Assembly: GCA_045653035.1 (NCBI GenBank)
Contig: JAZOLO010000016.1
Span: 1 to 64,000, forward strand
Reading direction: 5' to 3'
DNA length: 64,000 nucleotides
From: RGIG6353 sp045653035
Lineage (GTDB): Bacteria; Bacillota; Clostridia; Oscillospirales; SIG627
Under the pieces are notes generated by a model, which made no database searches, was not told where the DNA came from, and was given only the letters and a program-made list of their open reading frames with translations. Below are positions 42,177 through 50,140 of the stretch, piece by piece (the first letter of the stretch is position 1; each line of letters starts with the position of its first letter). A program made the translations under genes and the position numbers.

Positions 42177-43691
42177 TCAAGCCTCCTCAAACTCAACGAT
42201 TTCGTCGGGAAGGGTTTTGTCTTCGGTTTTAGTTACCGCTCTCGACTTGTATGCAAATATAAGTCCCATGAGCTGAATGGTGATAAGAGGTGAGAGTGCA
42301 ACGAGTGCAACTACACCGAAGGCATCTGTAACAACGTTTCCTCCCACTCCCGCACAAGCACCCATAGCAAGGGGCAAGAGGAAGGTGGAGGTCATAGGTC
42401 CGCTGGCAACTCCGCCCGAGTCAAAGGCAATACCTACAAAAACGGCGGGTACGAATTTTGCCATGGCAAGGGCTATTATGTAGCCTGGGATAAGAATGAA
42501 GTATATGTCGATACCCGTAATGACTCTTACCATTGCAAGAACTACCGCACTGGAAACACCGATAGAAAGGGCGGTGTTCATCATGTTATGAGACACCATA
42601 CCGCCTGTTATTTCGTCAACCTGTGCGTTAAGAACCTGAACGGCAGGTTCGGCTTTTACGATAAAGTAACCTACCAATGCACCAACGGGTATTAAAAGCC
42701 ATTTGAACTCCCCTGCACCAAGCTCGGAGCCAAGGAGGTTTCCAACGGGAGCAAAGCCAACGTTTACGCCTGTAAGAAAGAGTACCAGTCCGATAACTGT
42801 GTATACGAATCCTACAGAAATACGGAGCATCTGATGGAGTCTGTAGGCGCGTGTAATAAGTTCAAACACCAAAAATACCGCCACGACCGGAAGCATACTT
42901 ACAAATACTTCTTCTGTATAGTGGGGAAGTGCGGTGTAGAAGTATTTTGTAACATCTGTGGTGGAATGAATTACAGGGGCAAGCTCCGAGGTGTTGGGGG
43001 CAAGCTCTGTAATATTGAAGAGAAGTCCCAAAACCAGCACGGACAGTATAGGACCTACACTGCAAAGTGCAATGAGACCGAAGCTGTCGCCTGCACCCTC
43101 CTTGTCAGTTCTGACGGCTGAAAAGCCTATGCCGAGGGTCATAATAAAGGGTACGGTCATTGGGCCCGTGGTAACACCGCCCGAGTCAAAGGCAACGGGA
43201 CGGAAATCAGCGGGTGCAAAGAAGGATACCGCAAACACGAAAATGTAGAATATAGTAAGTATCTTTGCAAGACTCACTTTAAAATAAATTCGTAAGAAAG
43301 CAATGAGAAGGAAAATACCGACTCCTATGGCAACGGTGTAAATAATAGTAGCGTTGGAGAGGGTTGCTATCTGATTTGCAAGTACCATAAGGTCGGGCTC
43401 TGCCACCGTTATAATTATTCCCATAAACAGACATATTATAAGGATAAGCCATAGCTTACCTGTTTTTATTATATTTGCACCGATGCTTCTGCCAAGGGGA
43501 GATATGGACATTTCTGCACCGAGTTGGAAAAATCCCATTCCCACGATGAGAAGTACAGCCCCTACTACAAACAGTGCGAGAGTACCGATTTCCATGGGCA
43601 CAAAGGTAATACTGAGAAGAAGCACTATAAGGGTTATGGGCAAAACACTGGATATAGACTCGTTGATTTTCTCTTTAAGTTTACCGTTCAT
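42177..43691 (-). CDS. DUF1538 membrane protein (putative transporter)
   Basis: 504 residues, about twelve membrane helices in two homologous halves. Each half has the motif AFDSGGV(T/A)(T/S)GPMT (about residues 166-180 and 408-422) followed by D(S/A)FG(L/V)(I/V)AL(C/V). This duplication is the DUF1538 pattern. The repeated Gly/Ser/Thr motif could line a transport path, but no substrate is known. RBS AAGGAGGAG upstream and a promoter at 43730-43757. Operon with the PII-like gene, which supports a ligand-regulated transporter. Confidence 0.8.
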   Translation of the reverse strand: MNGKLKEKINESISSVLPITLIVLLLSITFVPMEIGTLALFVVGAVLLIVGMGFFQLGAEMSISPLGRSIGANIIKTGKLWLILIICLFMGIIITVAEPDLMVLANQIATLSNATIIYTVAIGVGIFLLIAFLRIYFKVSLAKILTIFYIFVFAVSFFAPADFRPVAFDSGGVTTGPMTVPFIMTLGIGFSAVRTDKEGAGDSFGLIALCSVGPILSVLVLGLLFNITELAPNTSELAPVIHSTTDVTKYFYTALPHYTEEVFVSMLPVVAVFLVFELITRAYRLHQMLRISVGFVYTVIGLVLFLTGVNVGFAPVGNLLGSELGAGEFKWLLIPVGALVGYFIVKAEPAVQVLNAQVDEITGGMVSHNMMNTALSIGVSSAVVLAMVRVITGIDIYFILIPGYIIALAMAKFVPAVFVGIAFDSGGVASGPMTSTFLLPLAMGACAGVGGNVVTDAFGVVALVALSPLITIQLMGLIFAYKSRAVTKTEDKTLPDEIVEFEEA

Positions 43692-43729
43692 AAGACACTT
43701 CTCCTCCTTTTTTAAAAACTACATATTAA

Positions 43730-43757
43730 ATTATACAGTTTTAATTAAAAAAGTCAA
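43730..43757 (-). promoter_or_regulatory. Sigma-A promoter for the DUF1538 operon
   Basis: TTGACT (43752-43757), 16-base spacer, TATAAT (43730-43735) on the minus strand. Confidence 0.7.
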
Positions 43758-43785
43758 CAACGTAAAGCAAAAAAGTGTAAAAAAC

Positions 43786-43813
43786 TTGACACTTTTGAGT
43801 TTTGTGATACAAT
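43786..43813 (+). promoter_or_regulatory. Sigma-A promoter for the TIGR04076-ktrB-ktrA operon
   Basis: TTGACA (43786-43791), 16-base spacer, TACAAT (43808-43813). Predicted start is only about 13 bases before the TTG start codon, so the leader is very short. Confidence 0.55.
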
Positions 43814-43832
43814 TTTATGCGAGGTGACTGAT

Positions 43833-44141
43833 TTGAAGAATGTAAAAATTACTGTAATGAAGAAAACGCTCCACCGTGAGCTTGTAGAATTATACGAAAA
43901 CCCCATGGAGCACGACTGCGATATTAGGGAGGGCGACGTTTTTTACTCGGTAAACGGTGAAAGACCTGCGGGCTTTTGCGAGTCTGCTTGGCAGAGCATG
44001 GAATACTTTGTAAAAAAGCTCTCGGAGGGTGAGGGGAATTTCTTCGACGGATGGATGAAGAACCCTTTTTCTGCTATGATATCCTGCAACGACGGCTTCC
44101 GCCCCGTAAGCTTTCTTCTGGAGGCGGAAAATGAAGCTTAA
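43833..44141 (+). CDS. TIGR04076 family protein
   Basis: 102 residues. The order KITVMKKTLHRELVELY, CDIREGDVF, PAGFCESAWQSMEYFV, DGWMKNPFSAMISCNDGFRPVSFLLE matches TIGR04076, a small uncharacterised family with conserved Cys residues (FC, SC). TTG at 43833 is the best start: GAGGTG is six bases upstream and the family's K-x-x-V-x-V start follows. It overlaps ktrB by 11 bases, so the two are translationally coupled. Confidence 0.8.
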   Translation: MKNVKITVMKKTLHRELVELYENPMEHDCDIREGDVFYSVNGERPAGFCESAWQSMEYFVKKLSEGEGNFFDGWMKNPFSAMISCNDGFRPVSFLLEAENEA

Positions 44142-45462
44142 ATTCAGCACGACACAGCTCGTAATGCTCACCTTTGCCCTTGCTATTACAGTGGGTACTT
44201 GTCTTTTGATGCTTCCTGTAAGTGCTAAAAGCGGGGCTGTAACCCCTTTTGAGGACGCACTCTTTACAGCTACTACCTCTACCTGCGTTACGGGTCTTGT
44301 TGTACTCCCGACCTTTTCGCACTGGTCTTTCTTTGGTCAGGTGGTAATTCTTGTTCTTATACAGGTGGGGGGACTTGGAATAATTACTGTAATGTCGGCA
44401 ATCATGCTGACCCTTAAAAAGAGGTTAGGTCTTGGAGATTCTATAATCATAAAGGACTCCTTTAATATCAATACCATGTCTGGAATTTCGCTCTTTGTAA
44501 AAAAAGTCGTTCTTTTCACTCTTGCCTTTGAGTGTGTAGGTGCACTTCTCTACATGACGGTATTCGTTCCCGAATTTGGTGTGCGTGGTATATGGTATTC
44601 TCTTTTTAACTCGGTATCTGCATTCTGCAATGCAGGAATCGACGTTATAGGCGAAAACAGTCTTATAAATTACGTAACCGCTCCCATGATAAACCTTACC
44701 ACCTCTCTTCTCATCATATCGGGCGGCATCGGTTATACGGTATGGTTCGATCTTTACGACACCTTTAAGAAAAAAAGAGGAGTGAGATATCTCACCCTAC
44801 ATTCAAAGCTTGCTATTTCAGCAACAGCACTTCTGCTTCTTTTCGGTACTCTGCTTTTCTTTGCTTTTGAATATGATGGCACAGCGTTAAGAGGTCTTGG
44901 CTTTTTTGAAAAGCTACAAGCGTGCTTCTTTCAATCGGTAACCACAAGAACGGCAGGCTTTGCAACGGTTGACCAAGCTTCACTTACCGATAGTTCGGCA
45001 TTTCTTTCGCTGTTTCTTATGCTTGTGGGAGGCTCTCCCGTAGGCACTGCCGGAGGTATTAAAACGGTGACCCTTGCGGTAATTGTATTCGCTGGGATTT
45101 CAGCCGTGAAAAACGAGGAGTCAACTACCGTGTTTTCGCGAACGATACCGTCGGAAACAGTGAAAAAAGCGGTAGCCGTGATACTCATGTCGCTATCAAC
45201 GGTTTTTGTTTCAACATTGCTTCTTCTATCTGTAACAGATGCACCGCTTCTTGACGTTATTTATGAGACGGTAAGCGCTACTGCTACCGTTGGACTTACG
45301 AGAAACCTTACCCCGACACTTGGACTTTTGGGCAAGGTAATAATAATTTTCACAATGTATCTTGGACGAATAGGTCCTATTTCACTGGCACTCGCCTTTA
45401 AAACGAAAAAACAAAAAATACGCTCGGTAAAATTTCCGAACGAGAAAATAAGTGTGGGGTAA
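44131..45462 (+). CDS. ktrB: Potassium uptake channel subunit KtrB
   Basis: 443 residues of the TrkH/KtrB family: four M-P-M repeats with selectivity-filter sequences TTSTCVTGLV, NSVSAFCNAGID, TTRTAGFATVD and SATATVGLTRN. It forms the membrane pore for K+ uptake gated by KtrA. ATG at 44131 with GGAGGCGG upstream. Cotranscribed with ktrA. Confidence 0.95.
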   Translation: MKLKFSTTQLVMLTFALAITVGTCLLMLPVSAKSGAVTPFEDALFTATTSTCVTGLVVLPTFSHWSFFGQVVILVLIQVGGLGIITVMSAIMLTLKKRLGLGDSIIIKDSFNINTMSGISLFVKKVVLFTLAFECVGALLYMTVFVPEFGVRGIWYSLFNSVSAFCNAGIDVIGENSLINYVTAPMINLTTSLLIISGGIGYTVWFDLYDTFKKKRGVRYLTLHSKLAISATALLLLFGTLLFFAFEYDGTALRGLGFFEKLQACFFQSVTTRTAGFATVDQASLTDSSAFLSLFLMLVGGSPVGTAGGIKTVTLAVIVFAGISAVKNEESTTVFSRTIPSETVKKAVAVILMSLSTVFVSTLLLLSVTDAPLLDVIYETVSATATVGLTRNLTPTLGLLGKVIIIFTMYLGRIGPISLALAFKTKKQKIRSVKFPNEKISVG

Positions 45463-45465
45463 ATT

Positions 45466-46116
45466 ATGGCAATAAATAAAACTTATGCAGTATTCGGACT
45501 TGGACGCTACGGAATGTCGGTAGCAAGAGAGCTTGTACGCGACGGTGCAGAGGTTCTTGCCGTTGATAAAAATGAGAACATTGTAAATGCAGTAATAGAG
45601 GATATTCCCTTCGCAAAATGTGCGGATATAACCGAAAAGGGCGTTCTCGAGGAGCTTGGTGTTGAGAATATCGACGTTGCAATAGTTGCAATGGCGGGAA
45701 GTCTTGAGTCCAGTGTTATGGCGACTCTTCTTCTCAAGGAGTCTGGTATAAAAACGGTAATCGTTAAATGCGCCGACGAAATGAAGGGCAAAATACTTAC
45801 CCGCGTAGGTGCAGACAAGGTAGTTGTACCCGAGCATGAATCGGGAGTACGTCTTGCCAAAAACCTTCTTTCCTCCGGCTTCGTTGACGTAGTTGAGCTT
45901 GCACGCGACGTATCGCTCGTTGAGCTTGACATAAAGGAAGAATGGGTGGGTCACAGTCTTTCGGAGCTTGGACTCCGAAGTAAATACTCGGTTAACGTAG
46001 TTGCGGTGGTAAAAGGGGAAAGCGTAAACGTAAACATAGACCCCACAGCACCTCTCGAAAAAAACTCCTCTCTTGTGGTTATAGCAAATACCGAGTCGTT
46101 GACTAAATTAAAATAA
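45466..46116 (+). CDS. ktrA: Potassium uptake regulatory subunit KtrA
   Basis: 216 residues. An N-terminal RCK/TrkA-N domain with GLGRYG (residues 11-16) and the acidic residue VDK binds NAD(H) or ATP; a C-terminal TrkA-C domain follows (DIKEEWVGHSLSELGLR), which in Firmicutes can bind cyclic di-AMP. It gates KtrB. Three bases separate the two genes. Confidence 0.95.
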   Translation: MAINKTYAVFGLGRYGMSVARELVRDGAEVLAVDKNENIVNAVIEDIPFAKCADITEKGVLEELGVENIDVAIVAMAGSLESSVMATLLLKESGIKTVIVKCADEMKGKILTRVGADKVVVPEHESGVRLAKNLLSSGFVDVVELARDVSLVELDIKEEWVGHSLSELGLRSKYSVNVVAVVKGESVNVNIDPTAPLEKNSSLVVIANTESLTKLK

Positions 46117-46120
46117 TGGC

Positions 46121-46148
46121 TTGACTTTTTATAAAAAAGTGCTATAAT
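46121..46148 (+). promoter_or_regulatory. Sigma-A promoter for the antiporter
   Basis: TTGACT (46121-46126), 16-base spacer, TATAAT (46143-46148), 33 bases before the ATG. Confidence 0.7.
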
Positions 46149-46181
46149 GCTACCTTGGAATTTGTTTTTTAAGAGGTTAAT

Positions 46182-47447
46182 ATGAATATACTTTTCTGTT
46201 TATCAACAGCTCTTTTCGTGGGACTTATGCTGTCTCGTATTGCAAAAAAGCTCTCACTCCCAGCAGTTACCGCATACCTCGTTGCAGGTATTATTATCGG
46301 ACCTTATCTTCTCGGCTCTTTCGGGATAAAGGGACTTGGTTTTATAAGCCACGCCGACGTTAAGTCCTATGCACTTCTCTCGGATATTGCCCTCGGCTTT
46401 ATTGCTTTTTCTATCGGTAACGAGGTCAGACTTTCAACTCTCAAGCACACAGGTAAGCAGGCAACTATTATTGGTATTTTTCAGGCGGTAGTAACTACCC
46501 TTCTTGTTGATGCCGTGCTTATCGGATTTCATTTTCTCATGCCCGATAAGCTTCCTCTCCCCTCTGCTATCGTACTCGGTGCCGTAGCCGCAGCCACTGC
46601 TCCTGCCGCTACCCTCATGGTTGTGCGTCAGTACAAGGCAAAGGGACCCCTTACCGATATTCTTCTTCCCATCGTTGCTCTTGACGATGCGGTAGGTCTC
46701 ATGCTCTTTGCTGCTTCCTTCGGCGTTGCAAAGGCTCTTATGTCGGGAAGCATTGATCTTATTTCAGTTGTCCTTGAGCCTATTATCGAGGTTGTATTCT
46801 CCCTCGTTCTCGGATTAGTTATGGGACTTATATTTACATATTTTGAAAAATTCTTCCATTCACGCTCAAAGCGTCTTTCAATGTCGGTTGCATTCGTGCT
46901 TCTCACCCTTGCACTGTCCATGCTCAAGTTTGAGGTGTTCGGCGTTCACGTTTCCTTCTCCTCACTTCTTGTGTGCATGATGCTTGGTACTGTTTTCTGC
47001 AACTTCTGCGACTTCTCCGAGGAGCTTATGGACAGACTCGACCGCTGGACGGCACCCCTCTTTATACTCTTCTTCGTTTTAAGCGGTGCAGAGCTTGAGC
47101 TTTCGGTATTCTCCGATTTTGCCATCGTTGCCGTAGGCGTTATATACATTCTTGTAAGATCCCTTGGTAAATACAGCGGTGCATTCTTCTCCGCAAAGGC
47201 GGTTAAGTGTGACGACACAATCGTAAAATACCTCGGTGTAACTCTTCTTCCTCAAGCAGGCGTAGCACTCGGTATGGCAATAAAGGCAGAAACACTCGGC
47301 CCCGAGGGTGCGGTGGTTGCAAACATTACACTCTTTGCAGTGCTTGTTTATGAGCTTGTAGGACCTCTTCTTACAAAGATTGCTCTCACCAAGGCAGGGG
47401 AAATTACTCCAGAGGGCAGAACAAGTGCAAGAGCACTTGATAAATAA
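46182..47447 (+). CDS. Monovalent cation:proton antiporter (CPA family)
   Basis: 421 residues, about twelve membrane helices, of the Na+/H+ exchanger family. It has SLPAVTAYLVAGIIIGPYLL, AVAAATAPAATLMVVRQYKAKGPLTD, PIVALDDAVG and a C-terminal PQAGVALGMAIKA. The ALDDA acidic pair is the likely ion site. Placement after ktrAB suggests control of internal K+/Na+ and pH. No cytosolic RCK domain is fused. Confidence 0.87.
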   Translation: MNILFCLSTALFVGLMLSRIAKKLSLPAVTAYLVAGIIIGPYLLGSFGIKGLGFISHADVKSYALLSDIALGFIAFSIGNEVRLSTLKHTGKQATIIGIFQAVVTTLLVDAVLIGFHFLMPDKLPLPSAIVLGAVAAATAPAATLMVVRQYKAKGPLTDILLPIVALDDAVGLMLFAASFGVAKALMSGSIDLISVVLEPIIEVVFSLVLGLVMGLIFTYFEKFFHSRSKRLSMSVAFVLLTLALSMLKFEVFGVHVSFSSLLVCMMLGTVFCNFCDFSEELMDRLDRWTAPLFILFFVLSGAELELSVFSDFAIVAVGVIYILVRSLGKYSGAFFSAKAVKCDDTIVKYLGVTLLPQAGVALGMAIKAETLGPEGAVVANITLFAVLVYELVGPLLTKIALTKAGEITPEGRTSARALDK

Positions 47448-47519
47448 TGCAGATTGTTATTGATTTGCTAAAAAAATTATGTTCAAGAGAGGGACTTTTT
47501 CTCTTTTGCTCCCCAGCTT

Positions 47520-48515
47520 TTAACGGTTCGTTTCATGGGAGAGCGTATCTCGTAGCAGACCGAAAAATTCGTCCTTGACGCTCTCAGGGGCAGTTACCGT
47601 AACGCCGTCGCTTAACCCTAGTAGCCAACCGAAGAAGTTGGGGCTGACATACACCTTAACGTGCACCTCGAAGTGCTCACTGTCGGCTTTCAAAAAAACT
47701 ACGTCCTCTCCGAAACGGTCAACGATAACTCCTGCCATGCGGTTTTTACATCGAAGAGTGACGCTTTCCTCGCGTCCTCCGTACATTCCGAACGTCTTTT
47801 TTGAATAAAGTGCCATATCGAAGTCCGAAAAATGCTTTTCTCCGTCTCGCGCATCATCCACGAGAGATAGATTTTGCATCTTGTCAACTCTGAAATGCTT
47901 TATGAGGCTTGACTCCCCGTCATAGCCTATCATGTAGTAGTTTTCATCGTCCCATGTCAGTGCATGTGGACTTATAATGTAGCGTTTTCCCCCGTGACGA
48001 AGCACCTTTTCTTTTCTTTCGTTCCATTCAAAATATACGAATGAAATTTTCTTATCGGTGTTTATCGCCTCGTGTATGTAGTCAACGCTGTAGTAAATGC
48101 GCTCGTTGTCGGTCTTAACACGGTTTGCAACGTATACCTGACGGCGAAGCCTTGCGGCATCGTGTCGGCTCACAAGGGCTGAGAGCTTGTCAATAAGCTC
48201 TCGGCTCTTTTTTTCCGAAATGAATTTCGAGGATTGCACCGCGTCGATAAGGAGCTTGAGCTCGGGAAGCTCAAAGTCACGGCTTATTACGTGATATGTA
48301 GTGCTTCTTCTCTCGGCCCTTTTTTCAACGTCAATTCCGAAAAGCCTGAGGGTCTCAATATCATCGTAAAGAGTCTTTCTCTCTACCGACACCCCTTGTT
48401 CAAAAAGAGCGTTTTCAAGCTCCTTTAGGGTCATGCCGTGCTCCTCATCGGTGTTATCGAGAAGAAGTCTTAAAAGATAAAGTATCTTTATTTTTTGATT
48501 TAAGCTTTTTGGCAT
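47520..48515 (-). CDS. WYL-domain transcriptional regulator
   Basis: 331 residues. An N-terminal winged helix (KSLNQKIKILYLLRLLLDNT...LKELENALFEQGVSVERKTLYDDIETLRLFG) precedes a WYL domain (AINTDKKISFVYFEWN, ISPHALTWDDENYYMIGYD) and a WCX tail. Such proteins sense ligands, often nucleotides, and regulate DNA repair or defence genes. A 14-base palindrome inside its own promoter suggests autoregulation. It follows a 46-residue membrane-protein gene on the same strand. Confidence 0.88.
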   Translation of the reverse strand: MPKSLNQKIKILYLLRLLLDNTDEEHGMTLKELENALFEQGVSVERKTLYDDIETLRLFGIDVEKRAERRSTTYHVISRDFELPELKLLIDAVQSSKFISEKKSRELIDKLSALVSRHDAARLRRQVYVANRVKTDNERIYYSVDYIHEAINTDKKISFVYFEWNERKEKVLRHGGKRYIISPHALTWDDENYYMIGYDGESSLIKHFRVDKMQNLSLVDDARDGEKHFSDFDMALYSKKTFGMYGGREESVTLRCKNRMAGVIVDRFGEDVVFLKADSEHFEVHVKVYVSPNFFGWLLGLSDGVTVTAPESVKDEFFGLLRDTLSHETNR

Positions 48516-48546
48516 AGACTCACTCCTTTAGGCTTTTCTTTTTTTC

Positions 48547-48575
48547 ATTTTAACCGAAACAAGCTTGTTTGTCAA
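48547..48575 (-). promoter_or_regulatory. WYL-regulator promoter with embedded palindrome
   Basis: TTGACA (48570-48575), 17-base spacer, TAAAAT (48547-48552). The perfect palindrome AAACAAGCTTGTTT (48557-48570) fills most of the spacer and is a likely operator. Confidence 0.6.
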
Positions 48576-48581
48576 CCGCCT

Positions 48582-48722
48582 CTAGGGGTTAGTTCTTCGG
48601 CGATACGTTGCTTTTCTTGTAATCTTTTTGTCGTGTCTTTTAAAGTGATTTTCAAGCCCCATAAGCCCTACCAGAAGCACCTCGAAAATTATAAGCCACA
48701 ATATAAAATAAGTTACAGTCAT
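48582..48722 (-). CDS. Small single-pass membrane protein (46 aa)
   Basis: 46 codons from an ATG with a near-perfect AAGGAGGT seven bases upstream (48730-48737). The N-terminal half is one hydrophobic helix (YFILWLIIFEVLLVGLMG), the rest strongly basic (HFKRHDKKITRKATYRRR). A good promoter precedes it (TTGGAC, 16-base spacer, TATAAT; 48747-48774). No family recognised. The signals make it a credible small gene. Confidence 0.7.
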   Translation of the reverse strand: MTVTYFILWLIIFEVLLVGLMGLENHFKRHDKKITRKATYRRRTNP

Positions 48723-48793
48723 TTTTATTACCTCCTTGTTTTTCTGATTATAGTATAATATGCATTGTGTCCAATAAAACGGACTTCAAAAGG

Positions 48794-48937
48794 GTAAAAA
48801 TGCCGTGATACTTCGTTGCATCAAAAAAAGCGGCTCGACTTACGTAGTAGTAAGCCATCGCCTTGCTTTTTTCTTGCGCCTCGTCTGACGGCATTTTTGT
48901 CCTTTTGGTTTCTGTAAAAATGCCGTGATACTTCGTT
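48794..48937. repeat. Inverted/direct repeat element in the gap before the MBL gene
   Basis: A 24-base direct repeat containing TGCCGTGATACTTCGTT occurs at 48794-48817 and 48914-48937. The first copy is also paired with an inverted AAAAATGCCGT / ACGGCATTTTT (around 48796 and 48888). It looks like a small non-coding repeat element. Confidence 0.55.
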
Positions 48938-48996
48938 TACATTTCTCTGCTGAAAACTATAATAAAAAACTATGAAATTTTTGTTTTTGGGAATAG

Positions 48997-49044
48997 GGGT
49001 TTGGGGAAAGGGTGCTTTTGAAGTCAAAAGCACCCTTTCCCCAA
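48997..49044. terminator. Hairpin related to the intergenic terminator family
   Basis: A long perfect stem (GGGGAAAGGGTGCTTTTG / CAAAAGCACCCTTTCCCC) resembling the hairpins of copies A-C, followed by an A/T-rich block. It stands alone in the gap upstream of the MBL gene. Confidence 0.5.
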
Positions 49045-49080
49045 TATATGTATCCTTATTATTATATTTATTAAAAAATA

Positions 49081-49109
49081 TTGCAATATTTTTTCTTTTG
49101 TGCTACAAT
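49081..49109 (+). promoter_or_regulatory. Sigma-A promoter for the MBL hydrolase
   Basis: TTGCAA (49081-49086), 17-base spacer, TACAAT (49104-49109), 18 bases before the start codon. Confidence 0.6.
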
Positions 49110-49127
49110 TTTCGCCGAGGTGAAAAA

Positions 49128-49994
49128 ATGAAGGAATTTAAGATTATTGACATGAGAATACATCCCGGAGACGCAGGATATCTTATAGATGACGGAGAGG
49201 TTGCAATCCTTTACGATACGGGCTTTGGCTTTACAGGGGCGAAAATGGCGCAAAAGGTGAAGGAAGCTTTAGGTGAGAGAAAGCTTGACTATATTTTCCT
49301 CACCCACTCCCACTACGACCACGTACTGGCAACGCCTCATATATTAAGGCTTTTTCCTGAGACTAAGGTGGTGGCAGGTGAGTATGCGGCATCAATTTTC
49401 AAAAAAGAGTCGGCAAAAAATCTCATGCGAAAGCTTGACCGTGATGCGGCACAGGAAGCAGGCTACGGCGATTACGAGGACCTGACTGACCTTCTCCACG
49501 TGGATATCACCGTCAAGGAGGGGGACGTTATAAGGGCTGGAGAACATGAGTTTCGTGTTATAGCCCTCCCAGGTCATACAAAGTGCTCTATCGCTTTTTA
49601 TCTTGAGGAAAAAAAGCTACTTCTCGGATGTGAGACGATGGGGGTATATAACGGTGAGGACAACGTTCTGCCTTTTTATCTTGTAAGCTATAAAATGACT
49701 CTTGACTCACTGGAAAAGGCGAAAAGCCTTGATATAAAGAACGTGCTAGTCCCCCACGTGGGATACCTGAGTAAAGAGGTTACAGAGTTCTATTTAAAAA
49801 GAGGATATGAAAATGCCGTGTCGGAGGCAGAGCATATTGCAAAAATGCTTAAAGAAGGTAAGGATACCGAGGAAATATTCGAGGACTTCAAGAGAAGATT
49901 CTACAAGGGCAAGATGGTGGAAATGTATCCGCTTCAGGCGATGATACTCAATACTCATATAATTATTGAAGTGATAAAAAGAGAGCTTTTGTAA
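49128..49994 (+). CDS. MBL-fold metallo-hydrolase
   Basis: 288 residues of the metallo-beta-lactamase fold. The zinc motif HSHYDH (residues 60-65) and the third-site region VIALPGHTKCSIAFYLE are intact. Resembles glyoxalase II and related hydrolases but without enough to name a substrate. ATG at 49128 is taken because CGAGGTG precedes it and a promoter lies just upstream; the open frame extends 52 codons further, but that segment covers the hairpin and promoter. Confidence 0.85.
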   Translation: MKEFKIIDMRIHPGDAGYLIDDGEVAILYDTGFGFTGAKMAQKVKEALGERKLDYIFLTHSHYDHVLATPHILRLFPETKVVAGEYAASIFKKESAKNLMRKLDRDAAQEAGYGDYEDLTDLLHVDITVKEGDVIRAGEHEFRVIALPGHTKCSIAFYLEEKKLLLGCETMGVYNGEDNVLPFYLVSYKMTLDSLEKAKSLDIKNVLVPHVGYLSKEVTEFYLKRGYENAVSEAEHIAKMLKEGKDTEEIFEDFKRRFYKGKMVEMYPLQAMILNTHIIIEVIKRELL

Positions 49995-50000
49995 AAGCAT

Positions 50001-50140
50001 AAAAAAGAGAGGGATTCCCCTCTCTTTCTCTTTTATTACATAGGAAATTGCATCGCAATTGCTTGTAAAAAACAAAGTCTACCTATAAAATTCGTGAGCA
50101 TACGCAAACCTTACAATCAGTTGCCGAAGGCGACTTTTTT
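50001..50140. repeat. Left copy of a ~140-base inverted repeat
   Basis: Contains AGAGAGGG / CCCTCTCT, then a conserved block including GTAAAAAACAAAGTCTACCT, then CAGTTGCCGAAGGCGACTT with its own hairpin. The reverse complement is found at 52074-52226. The copies bracket two genes. Downstream of the MBL gene it may also act as a terminator. Confidence 0.8.

Noticed and set aside
45382..45954. 190-codon minus-strand open frame opposite ktrA
   Set aside because: KtrA on the plus strand has an intact RCK domain; this frame has no start signal or motif.
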